In this document: one piece after another, positions 26,431 to 33,762 of the stretch
Layout: every line of letters begins with the position of its first letter
Position numbering within the stretch: position 1 is the first letter of the stretch
Assembly (NCBI GenBank): GCA_041394985.1
Contig: JAWLBI010000001.1
Span: 2,976,001 to 3,040,000, forward strand
Direction: 5' to 3'
DNA from: JAGLON01 sp041394985
GTDB taxonomy: Bacteria; Zixibacteria; MSB-5A5; GN15; JAAZOE01
DNA: 64,000 nucleotides
The notes under the pieces: generated by a model
What the model saw: only the letters and a program-made list of their open reading frames with translations
Databases searched by the model: none
Told to the model about the DNA's origin: nothing
Translations under genes and position numbers: made by a program

Positions 26431-27812
26431 GCACCCAACCCATGTTTTTCGAGGCGGCGGTAGAGGGCGCCGCGGCTGAGTCCGAGTGAGCGAGCGACTT
26501 TACTCATGTTGTGCTTATGAAAACTAAGCGCCTTTTCAATCATCAGTTTTTCCAGCTCATCCATTGTCACCGCACCGACCGCCGGCAGTCGCACGGTATC
26601 GGTCGGCTTACCGGATGTCTGATACTGTGTCTGAAAATGTGTTCGGTGCAGTATTTCATCGGTCGAGACGAGCACTGTGCGCTCGACCAGGTTTTTAAGC
26701 TCTCTGACATTTCCCGGCCAGGTCTGCCCCTTGAGCCATTCGATGGCATCGGGACTAACCTGCAGGGTCGGGCGGTCATAGATTTCGCGGAGATTGCGCA
26801 CGAACCTCTCGACCAGTAATGGAATATCATCGACTCGTTCTTTTAGAGCGGGCAGACGCAGTGTTATGAGGTTTATGCGATAGAATAAATCCTCGCGAAA
26901 ATTCCCGTCGGCGACCATACTGGGGAGGTCCCGATTCGTGGCGCTCACCAGGCGAAAATCAACCGATTGCGTGCGGTCGGATCCGAGTGGCTCGAAGCTA
27001 TGGTCCTGCAGGACTCTCAGGAGTTTGACTTGATTGGCGCTGTCGAGGTCACCGATTTCATCGAGGAATATCGTGCCGCCGTTGGCTGCCTGAAATCTGC
27101 CCACGCGGTCGCGAACGGCGCCGGTAAAGGCGCCTTTGACATGACCGAACAGTTCGCTTTCGAATAATGATGACGGGACGCCGCCGAGGTTGACTTTGAC
27201 GAAGGGGCCGTCTGCCCGATTGCTGTTGTTGTGTATCGCCTCGGCCAGAAGTTCTTTGCCGACGCCACTCTCTCCTGTAATCAGAACTGATGCCGCGGTT
27301 GCTGCGACGCGGCCGGCCTGTTGCAGAACGGCGACGAGAGCGGGATCATCGCCGACCAGACCCGAGAAGTCATAGCGCTTATCGATTTCGGCGCGATTCG
27401 ATTCCGCCGCATCGGACGTCGATTCCTTTAATTGAAGCGCCGTTTCGACCGATTGCAGGAGGACATCGTTCTCCCATGGTTTTGTGATAAAATCAACCGC
27501 TCCGGCTTTCATTCCTTCAACTGCAAGAGGGATGCTTCCCCATGCCGTTATCAGGATAATCGGCGTCAGCGGAGTCCTCCCACGAAGTTCATTCAACAAC
27601 AGGAGCCCCTCTTCTCCGGTTGTTTGGCGAGAGAAGTTCATATCAAGAATAATCAAGTGCGGTGATTCATTCGTGACTATCTGTTTTGCAATATCAGGAC
27701 CTTCGGCCTCGAATGTCCGGTATCCCGCCTGCTTGAAAAGCAGTCGGAGAGAAGTCCTGACGGCGAAATCGTCGTCAACGATGAGAATATTCTTTGGGAT
27801 ACCTGACTCCAT
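26427..27812 (-). CDS. NtrC-family sigma-54-dependent response regulator
   Basis: The product has 461 residues. A receiver domain (ILIVDDDFAVRTSL, phospho-acceptor in LIILDMNF, lysine in FITKPWEND) is followed by an AAA+ domain with Walker A GESGVGKE, the sigma-54-contacting GAFTGA loop in GHVKGAFTGAV, and Walker B GGTIFLDEIGDLD. A Fis-type helix-turn-helix ends the protein (NMSKVARSLGLSRGALYRRL). The ATG ending at 27812 is preferred: the longer frame to 28133 adds 107 low-complexity Arg/Pro-rich residues that overlap the preceding permease gene. From this start, the permease stop is 11 bases upstream. It most likely activates the efflux operon through the sites at 32245-32362. Confidence 0.94.
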   Translation of the reverse strand: MESGIPKNILIVDDDFAVRTSLRLLFKQAGYRTFEAEGPDIAKQIVTNESPHLIILDMNFSRQTTGEEGLLLLNELRGRTPLTPIILITAWGSIPLAVEGMKAGAVDFITKPWENDVLLQSVETALQLKESTSDAAESNRAEIDKRYDFSGLVGDDPALVAVLQQAGRVAATAASVLITGESGVGKELLAEAIHNNSNRADGPFVKVNLGGVPSSLFESELFGHVKGAFTGAVRDRVGRFQAANGGTIFLDEIGDLDSANQVKLLRVLQDHSFEPLGSDRTQSVDFRLVSATNRDLPSMVADGNFREDLFYRINLITLRLPALKERVDDIPLLVERFVRNLREIYDRPTLQVSPDAIEWLKGQTWPGNVRELKNLVERTVLVSTDEILHRTHFQTQYQTSGKPTDTVRLPAVGAVTMDELEKLMIEKALSFHKHNMSKVARSLGLSRGALYRRLEKHGLGA

Positions 27813-27823
27813 ACTATTTCCCG

Positions 27824-29020
27824 TTACTCGTCGCGCAAGGCCTGGGCAGGATGAATGCGCATGCCCAGCCAGCCCGGATAATAGGAACAGACTAGTACCA
27901 ATGTATATATTGCCAGTATAGAAAGCAACATTGCCATCAGGTATTCTCCGAAACCGATTGTCGAATCGAAACCGAGCAACGGCACCTGCACGGCGAAAAA
28001 GAGTCCGATAAGCATTGCAAGTGATGCAAGGGCCAGCGCCTCCCCGATGATTTGTCCGGCGATTCCCTGTCGATCGGCTCCGAGGGCTCGGCGAAGGGCG
28101 ATTTCCGAGCGGCGGCGGTTTATCGAGTACCACAGAACGCCGAACAATCCCAAGGCGACATTAAGGACAAGAAATCCCGCGACCGATCCCATCCCGAGCA
28201 GACGGAACATATTATCTCTAATATATGACGAGCGCCTGTCGGATAAAGTTTCAATGCGGGGACTCCATTCGGGAGCGATTCGTTTCAGGTTATCGAGGAG
28301 TTGTTGTTCAAACCGCCCGGTTGCGCCGGATCCGACGCGAAGGATGATATTGTCCGGCAACGAGACGCCTGCCGAATCGAAATTCTGTTTGAATCGGAAC
28401 CAGAATCCCGGAGTGTTTTCGAAGTCGCCGCGAAAACGATAATTATCGACAACGCCGATTAACTCAACCTCTACGCTGTCGTCCTTGACAAACCGACGGC
28501 CGATTGCGATTGTATCACCGGTTATTTCCTCATATAAATCGCCGGATACAATAAGGGGAGCGACGCCGGCAAGACGATCAGCTGATGAAAACCACCGGCC
28601 ATTGGAAATAGTCAGCCCCATTGTCTGGGCGAAGTTCGTATCAGCCAGAATAATGGTGGACTGATAGTCTTTGCCATCGAGTTTCAGGGTGTTCATCCAA
28701 ACAGATCGGCCATAGGGAAGGCACCCCATAGCCAATGAATAATTCGTGATTTCCGGATGGGATTTGAGTTCCAAAACGACTTGTTGGAGCGTGTTTTTTT
28801 GTTGTTCATCCGAAACGCCTTCTCCGGCATGTTCGTACCCGAGAGACAGCACCCATACGTTCTCATACTCGAAACCCAGTGGAGTCAAATAGCGGGTTGT
28901 GAACGATACAAGAATAGACATGAGGTAAAACAGAACGAGAAAGGAACAGAAGATTTCGAACATCAGAAGCAGGTTGCGCTTCTTGCGATTCCAGACTAGA
29001 CGAAACAGATGGCGAATCAT
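27824..29020 (-). CDS. MacB/FtsX-family ABC transporter permease (second subunit)
   Basis: The product has 398 residues. It has the MacB topology: an N-terminal membrane segment (NLLLMFEIFCSFLVLFYLMS), a periplasmic domain of about 230 residues, and three C-terminal membrane segments (GMGSVAGFLVLNVALGLFGV, ALALASLAMLIGLFFAV, AMLLSILAIYTLVLVCSYYP). The FtsX signature region is SINRRRSEIALRRALGA, and the end GMRIHPAQALRDE is typical of the family. Its start overlaps the stop of the first permease by four bases (ATGA). Together with the other permease and the ATPase it should form a mechanotransmission-type ABC exporter. Confidence 0.93.
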   Translation of the reverse strand: MIRHLFRLVWNRKKRNLLLMFEIFCSFLVLFYLMSILVSFTTRYLTPLGFEYENVWVLSLGYEHAGEGVSDEQQKNTLQQVVLELKSHPEITNYSLAMGCLPYGRSVWMNTLKLDGKDYQSTIILADTNFAQTMGLTISNGRWFSSADRLAGVAPLIVSGDLYEEITGDTIAIGRRFVKDDSVEVELIGVVDNYRFRGDFENTPGFWFRFKQNFDSAGVSLPDNIILRVGSGATGRFEQQLLDNLKRIAPEWSPRIETLSDRRSSYIRDNMFRLLGMGSVAGFLVLNVALGLFGVLWYSINRRRSEIALRRALGADRQGIAGQIIGEALALASLAMLIGLFFAVQVPLLGFDSTIGFGEYLMAMLLSILAIYTLVLVCSYYPGWLGMRIHPAQALRDE

Positions 29021-30255
29021 GAGACACCTCCCCTGAGGGCTTTGACCGGATGCAACCGCGACATGCGATAAGCGGGGATCACTCCGGAAAAAACGCCGAA
29101 GAACAGGCTGAGTATCAGCCCGGCGAAAAAGACTTTAATATTCATGATAAGTTGTCCGAACGGCAACACACCGCTTGCATTAATCACGATAAGGACAATC
29201 CAGGCAAGGATGAATGAGAGCGCTCCCGCCAACAGAGTCAAGAAGACATTCTCAATGATAAACTGCCCAAGGAGCACTTTCGAAGATGCACCGAACGCCT
29301 TGCGAACACCGATTTCGGACGACCGTTCGATGATGCGGCTGACGTTGATGTTTATCAGGTTAATGGCCGGGAGCAGCATAAACAGAATTGCCACGCCTAT
29401 GAGTTCAACGGCCAATAAGAATGTGCCGCCGGAGGCGTCTTCGCCCATTATTCCCGCGACAATCCGATCCGTCTGGGTGCGGAGAAAGCATTCCACCTTG
29501 TCGAATTCACCTTTGTAGTCCTCGCGCGCCTGGTCAAGGCGCCGATCGTATTCCTGATATATGGCATTGAAGGATGATTCGTCCGGCGCCAGAATCAGGG
29601 CATTGCAGCTGCTGAATAATCTCGTGCCGGTCATATGTGACGCCGAAGTCGTAATCGGCACGAAAATATCCCCGGATGATTCTTTAGTCGGGATATCTTC
29701 GGCGGGAATAATGCCGACGATTCTGAAATTGCCGGCCGTTGATTCGACAGTTTTCCCGACTCCTGATTCATCTCCGAAGATTTCCTTGTTTGTGCGGTCG
29801 GTGATGACGGCGACCATGTCGGCATTATTTACCATATTCTCATCATATGGTCGACCATAGAGAAACGGGAGTTCGACGATATACCAGAAGTTGGCATCGG
29901 TGTATTTCAGGCCAAGTGTCAGCTTCTGAGAACCCACGTACACATTGATGTCGCCTTCGCGGGAATGAATTGACACGGCTTCAGGGGTCGACATTGGAGC
30001 GACGTATTTGTTCAGGTAATAGTAGGATGGGAGAGAAGAGACATGCATTTTCTCGCTCTCTATTTCGATTCTCTCGATAAAGAGCGTCCGGTCGAAACGT
30101 GAGCCCGGTCGCGCCGGTGTCAGGATTTGATTGACGAATGCTGCGGCGACCATTAAGACTAGCAGTGTGAAACCGGTACCGAAGAGGCTGACAAACGTGA
30201 AGAATTTTCTTCTGAGAAGGACTTTGAGGGCGATTTTGATATAATTCTTGAGCAT
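29017..30255 (-). CDS. MacB/FtsX-family ABC transporter permease (first subunit)
   Basis: The product has 412 residues with the same layout as its neighbour: membrane segment FTFVSLFGTGFTLLVLMVAAAF, periplasmic domain (residues about 45-285, including VVGIIPAEDIPTKESSGDIF), FtsX region NVSRIIERSSEIGVRKAFGA, and the typical C-terminal end RMSRLHPVKALRGG. GGAGG lies before the ATG. It is nine bases downstream of the ATPase gene. The two permeases are clearly related but not close copies, pointing to a heterodimer. Confidence 0.93.
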   Translation of the reverse strand: MLKNYIKIALKVLLRRKFFTFVSLFGTGFTLLVLMVAAAFVNQILTPARPGSRFDRTLFIERIEIESEKMHVSSLPSYYYLNKYVAPMSTPEAVSIHSREGDINVYVGSQKLTLGLKYTDANFWYIVELPFLYGRPYDENMVNNADMVAVITDRTNKEIFGDESGVGKTVESTAGNFRIVGIIPAEDIPTKESSGDIFVPITTSASHMTGTRLFSSCNALILAPDESSFNAIYQEYDRRLDQAREDYKGEFDKVECFLRTQTDRIVAGIMGEDASGGTFLLAVELIGVAILFMLLPAINLININVSRIIERSSEIGVRKAFGASSKVLLGQFIIENVFLTLLAGALSFILAWIVLIVINASGVLPFGQLIMNIKVFFAGLILSLFFGVFSGVIPAYRMSRLHPVKALRGGVS

Positions 30256-30264
30256 AGCCCCTCC

Positions 30265-30930
30265 TCAATCGACCTGGCCGCCATCGAACAGGCGGATAAT
30301 TTGTTCGGAGCGCTTCGCCAGTTCATCATTGTGTGTAACCATAACGATGGTCGTTTTTTCATCTTTGTTAAGCTGCAGAAGGATGTCCATAATTTCATTG
30401 CTCATGACTGAATCGAGGTTGCCGGTCGGTTCGTCAGCCAATAAGACTTCCGGCTGCCCGACAATGGCGCGAGCAATGGCAACGCGCTGGCATTGCCCGC
30501 CGGAGAGTTGCGATGGGAAATGGCGAGTGCGGGCCGACAGGCCGACCTTTTCCAGCGCCTCAAGCGCACATTTGCGGCGCTCGGTCGCATTCGTCCGTCG
30601 ATAAATGAGCGGCAATTCTACATTGTCGACGACCGAGAGATCATTGATGAGATGATAGCTCTGGAAAACAAAGCCGATTTTCTTGTTTCGAATCTGCGCC
30701 AGCGCCTTGTCATTGAGGTTGCCGACCGTTTGATCGTCAACCGTGACATGCCCCTGAGTCGGTTCATCGAGGAGGCCTATAATATTGAGCAGCGTGCTTT
30801 TGCCCGATCCCGAGGGTCCCATTATGGAGATAAATGCGCCGCGCGGGATATCCATGTTGATATCGCGAAGGGCGAGTGTTTCGATACTGCTGGTCCGATA
30901 CACTTTCTCCACGTTTTGTAATCGTATCAT
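30265..30930 (-). CDS. MacB/LolD-type ABC transporter ATPase
   Basis: The product is a 221-residue ATP-binding subunit. It has Walker A GPSGSGKST (residues 38-46), Q-loop in GFVFQSYHLI, the ABC signature LSGGQCQRVAIARA, Walker B VLLADEPTGNLDS and the switch His in VMVTHNDE. The segment TSSIETLALRDINMDIPRG is typical of the MacB/LolD/FtsE group. It powers the two permeases encoded just downstream. A Cys replaces the usual Arg or Gln after LSGGQ, which is unlikely to matter. Confidence 0.95.
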   Translation of the reverse strand: MIRLQNVEKVYRTSSIETLALRDINMDIPRGAFISIMGPSGSGKSTLLNIIGLLDEPTQGHVTVDDQTVGNLNDKALAQIRNKKIGFVFQSYHLINDLSVVDNVELPLIYRRTNATERRKCALEALEKVGLSARTRHFPSQLSGGQCQRVAIARAIVGQPEVLLADEPTGNLDSVMSNEIMDILLQLNKDEKTTIVMVTHNDELAKRSEQIIRLFDGGQVD

Positions 30931-30956
30931 GTTTCACCACCTGTATTGTTTAATTT

Positions 30957-32207
30957 TTAATCATCAGTCAGAATAATGCTGCCGGAATTGCGATAATCTC
31001 GCATGTCGGAAATAATCATGGTATCCCCCGGGACAATGTCGCCGCTGACTTGCACCCAATCGAGATTGCTTGCGCCGATATCGACGGTATGAGAAATGGC
31101 TTTCCCCGATTCGACGACGAATACGACTTGATCGCGAATTCCGGCATAGAAATCGCCATTGGGAACACGCTTGACATCTTCCACACCGCCGGTCACGACT
31201 TGAATATCAACGCGCATATTCGGGCGCAGGAGATGATGGGACGGCTGGTCGAGATCAACAATGAATGTAATCACGCCTTGTTCTACCGAAGGTTTGACGG
31301 CCTCAATTCGGCCGTCCAGAATGTCACTTCCGATGCGAATGTGAACCGATCCCCCTACGGCAAGCTTTCCTCCATGGACATCGGATATAGTGCCGTCGAT
31401 GCGAAAGCGGCTGAGGTCCGCCAGTCGGACGAGCGGTTGTCCCTGTGTCACTGACGCGCCGATGTCATCGTCGATCCACGTTACGATGGCCGGACCATTC
31501 GAGCGAACGCGCGAGAGTTCGAGCTGTCGGTTCACCTCGGATAGCTTGCTCTGCTCGATATTTATTTGCAGGTCAACGGCCTTCAGATCCGTTTGAAGTG
31601 ATAATTCCTGATTTGCCTGTTGAGCTCGCAGTTGATCCAGCTCGCGCTGGGCGATCTGGACTTCCAGTGCGGTGCGGCGGAGGTCTCTCTCGGTAGAACC
31701 TCCGACTTCAAGGAGTTTCGTATTGAGCTCATGCTGGGCCTCGGCATATTGAAGTTCGAGCTTCTTTATGTCCAGCGATGTGTTCAGGTCAATCTGCTGG
31801 CGTTCGATTTCGAGCTCCAACTGGCGCTTTTTGGTTCTTTGCAGTTCCAGTTCGCTTGCAATGCGGTTTTTTGTCAGAAGCAATTCGTCCCGCGCGATTG
31901 TCATCAGATACGATTCCGGGACGACACTATCCCCTACTTCGACGAATACGGATTCAATCGTACTCGATACCGGAGACGTCATAACCTGTTCGAAGGCCGG
32001 GACGATTCGTCCTGCGGCGCTCACGGTCGATTCCACAGGACCGATTTCGACGACCGCAGTGCGAATGCGAGATCGTTTTATCTTGTTGTGAAGCAGCCTG
32101 CTGCCCAGCCAGAACGCCGCGAGAACGGCGAAAAGGATGGCCGAAGTGATTATTATTTTTCTAAATCGTCTGGCACGAATGATATTTTGCGGAATTTCTC
32201 GATCCAC
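30957..32207 (-). CDS. Periplasmic membrane-fusion protein (HlyD/MacA-like)
   Basis: The product has 416 residues. It has an N-terminal membrane anchor (KIIITSAILFAVLAAFWLGS), a biotinyl-lipoyl-like segment (VSTIESVFVEVGDSV preceded by VSAAGRIVP), a long alpha-hairpin coiled coil (residues about 110-225, rich in Leu/Gln/Glu), the second lipoyl half (GPAIVTWIDDDIGASVTQGQ) and beta-barrel domains. Such proteins bridge an inner-membrane ABC pump to an outer-membrane channel; none is encoded here. The start is GTG with GGGAG about nine bases upstream. It is the first gene of the operon and lies directly downstream of the sigma-54-like promoter. Confidence 0.92.
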   Translation of the reverse strand: MDREIPQNIIRARRFRKIIITSAILFAVLAAFWLGSRLLHNKIKRSRIRTAVVEIGPVESTVSAAGRIVPAFEQVMTSPVSSTIESVFVEVGDSVVPESYLMTIARDELLLTKNRIASELELQRTKKRQLELEIERQQIDLNTSLDIKKLELQYAEAQHELNTKLLEVGGSTERDLRRTALEVQIAQRELDQLRAQQANQELSLQTDLKAVDLQINIEQSKLSEVNRQLELSRVRSNGPAIVTWIDDDIGASVTQGQPLVRLADLSRFRIDGTISDVHGGKLAVGGSVHIRIGSDILDGRIEAVKPSVEQGVITFIVDLDQPSHHLLRPNMRVDIQVVTGGVEDVKRVPNGDFYAGIRDQVVFVVESGKAISHTVDIGASNLDWVQVSGDIVPGDTMIISDMRDYRNSGSIILTDD

Positions 32208-32244
32208 TTGCTTACGCTCCCATGCTATGTGTCACATACCGTAT

Positions 32245-32260
32245 ATCAAATCCTGTGCCA
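32245..32260 (-). promoter_or_regulatory. Candidate sigma-54 promoter of the efflux operon
   Basis: Read on the minus strand: TGGCAC, five bases, TTGAT. The consensus is TGGCAC-N5-TTGCW. The -24 element is perfect; the -12 element has A where C is expected, so the match is near-consensus. The distance between GG and GA is the required ten bases. It lies about 40 bases upstream of the GTG start at 32207, and the operon itself encodes an activator with a GAFTGA loop. Confidence 0.6.
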
Positions 32261-32311
32261 ACCGAATACACATTGTACGGCAACAAGTTACCTCGCCCGG
32301 CATTTAGTCTG

Positions 32312-32331
32312 ACTGTCCGATTCCGGACAGT
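32312..32331. promoter_or_regulatory. Perfect inverted repeat, likely enhancer site for the NtrC-type regulator
   Basis: ACTGTCCG, four bases, CGGACAGT: a perfect 8+8 palindrome. It lies about 60-70 bases upstream of the sigma-54-like promoter, the usual distance for an upstream activator site. A related half site (TGGACAG) follows at 32344-32350. Confidence 0.65.
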
Positions 32332-32362
32332 TTCGTTCGAAGGTGGACAGCGGTCGAACGAA
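32332..32362. promoter_or_regulatory. Second perfect inverted repeat next to the enhancer-like site
   Basis: TTCGTTCGA, 13 bases, TCGAACGAA: a perfect 9+9 inverted repeat directly abutting the first palindrome. It encloses the TGGACAG half site. It could be a second regulator site or a leader hairpin of the divergent gene. Confidence 0.45.
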
Positions 32363-32453
32363 TGACTCCCGATATCGGTTGCGACGGGAGCATATTCTTG
32401 TATATTTCACCTTGTTGAAATCAGTATCAATCAGGAATGGGAGATCGGGAGTC

Positions 32454-33617
32454 GTGAAGCACAAGATTTGTCAACGCTGCATAGTTCAATTCGTTTTTGT
32501 AATCGTTTTTTTGATCGTATTCCAAGTATCAGGTTATGGTGCAGACAGTACATATATCGAGACGGCAGATACGATTGTATCCACATATAATTACAATGAC
32601 GGACCTCATGTCTTCTATCAACACGACGACTCGGTCATCGTGTTCTATTATTGCAATGATGATATCGTATTCGAGGTTTTGCCGTTGACTGACACGGTTA
32701 CCTTCACTGGCCTGTGCGCTGATTCGACCGATGAATATATGATACCGACAAAATCACTAATTCCAGCCCCTGACAGGATCGACGGCGTGAAAAAATTTTT
32801 CGCCATCAGCGATATTCACGGCGATCTCGAGCATTTAGTCGAAATTCTGCAATCTTCCGGAATCATTGACAATGAGCGGCATTGGAAGTGGGGCGATGGA
32901 CACCTTGTCATCGATGGAGATGTCTTTGACCGCGGAGCCGAGGTGACTGAATGCCTCTGGTTGATTTATCGACTGGAGCAAGAGGCGGCTTTCTCCGGCG
33001 GGGCGGTGCATTTCGTACTGGGCAATCATGAATTGATGGTGTTGCGCGGTGATTTGCGCTATGTCAGTGAGAAATATACCGACGGCATCGCCAAACGGTC
33101 TCGGTTCGCATATGATGAACTCTATGGTCCGCAGACGGAACTCGGGCGATGGCTCCGTATGAAAAATACCGCCGTTCGGATTAACAGAACTTTGTTCGTA
33201 CACGGTGGGCTGTTGCCGGATCACTTTCAGGATGGTCAGGATATTTCTGCCATAAATGAATCCGTGCGTCAGGGACTGGATTATTCCTCGCTGGATTTAT
33301 ACTTTTCCAAATCGGTGAAGGCATTATACGGCAGCTTCGGACCATTGTGGTATCGAGGACTGACAGTCGGCATAGAAGGGCGCTATGATACTTTGACGAC
33401 TCTCCAGGTCGATTCGATTCTGAATTTCTGCGATGTGGATGAAATCGTCATCGGGCATTCACAGCAGGACAGTATCACCATCTATCACGACGGGAAGGTT
33501 ATTGCCATTGATGTCGTGGTGGAAGATATCGGCGGACAGCGGGGGCTTCTCTGGGAAAAGGGAACATTTTATCGCGTCATGAATACCGGAGAGCGGATAC
33601 AATTGCAGAATAAATAG
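32454..33617 (+). CDS. Exported calcineurin-like (PPP-type) metallophosphoesterase
   Basis: From the preferred start the product has 387 residues. It has a hydrophobic N-terminus (CIVQFVFVIVFLIVFQVSGYG) consistent with a signal peptide or anchor. The phosphoesterase motifs are complete and ordered: DIHGD (AISDIHGDLEHL), GDVFDRG (VIDGDVFDRGAE), GNHE (VLGNHELMVLRG), a distal HGG (FVHGGLLPDH) and GHSQ (EIVIGHSQQDS). They bind two metal ions. The set resembles bacterial PPP-family Ser/Thr phosphatases and Ap4A hydrolases. I choose the GTG at 32454 because it directly precedes the signal-like region; the frame is open further up to 32343, but that part overlaps the palindromes. Transcribed divergently from the efflux operon. 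Confidence 0.85.
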   Translation: MKHKICQRCIVQFVFVIVFLIVFQVSGYGADSTYIETADTIVSTYNYNDGPHVFYQHDDSVIVFYYCNDDIVFEVLPLTDTVTFTGLCADSTDEYMIPTKSLIPAPDRIDGVKKFFAISDIHGDLEHLVEILQSSGIIDNERHWKWGDGHLVIDGDVFDRGAEVTECLWLIYRLEQEAAFSGGAVHFVLGNHELMVLRGDLRYVSEKYTDGIAKRSRFAYDELYGPQTELGRWLRMKNTAVRINRTLFVHGGLLPDHFQDGQDISAINESVRQGLDYSSLDLYFSKSVKALYGSFGPLWYRGLTVGIEGRYDTLTTLQVDSILNFCDVDEIVIGHSQQDSITIYHDGKVIAIDVVVEDIGGQRGLLWEKGTFYRVMNTGERIQLQNK

Positions 33618-33624
33618 TGGTCTA

Positions 33625-33756
33625 TTCATCAGTGCACGGGGCCACACCAACTTCGAAACGATTCTTCTCGTAGGGCGGATTCTGCCGATAAACCGCCATC
33701 GCATATTTTATGATGCACCAATATCGAGATGGCAGATTTGAAGACAAATCTGCCTT
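33625..33756. repeat. Palindromic intergenic repeat (REP-like)
   Basis: The region between two converging genes contains GGCAGATTTG-aaga-CAAATCTGCC (33731-33754), a perfect 10-base stem, preceded by a second imperfect inverted element (agggcggattctgccgataaaccgcc, 33673-33698). Neither is followed by a T run, so a terminator is unlikely. Style resembles dispersed palindromic repeats, but no second copy of the stem was found in this window. Confidence 0.4.
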
Positions 33757-33762
33757 ACAAAC

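Noticed and set aside
27813..28133. N-terminal extension of the NtrC-type regulator
   Set aside because: The extra 107 residues overlap the upstream permease gene and show only Arg/Pro/Gly-rich, non-domain sequence; the receiver domain starts right after the ATG ending at 27812.
31620..32312. 230-codon plus-strand frame overlapping the membrane-fusion gene
   Set aside because: It is a shadow of a well-supported minus-strand gene and would also run over the sigma-54-like promoter.
33731..33754. Terminator for the SulP gene or the phosphoesterase gene
   Set aside because: The stem is perfect but no T run follows on either strand, so it is listed as a palindromic repeat.
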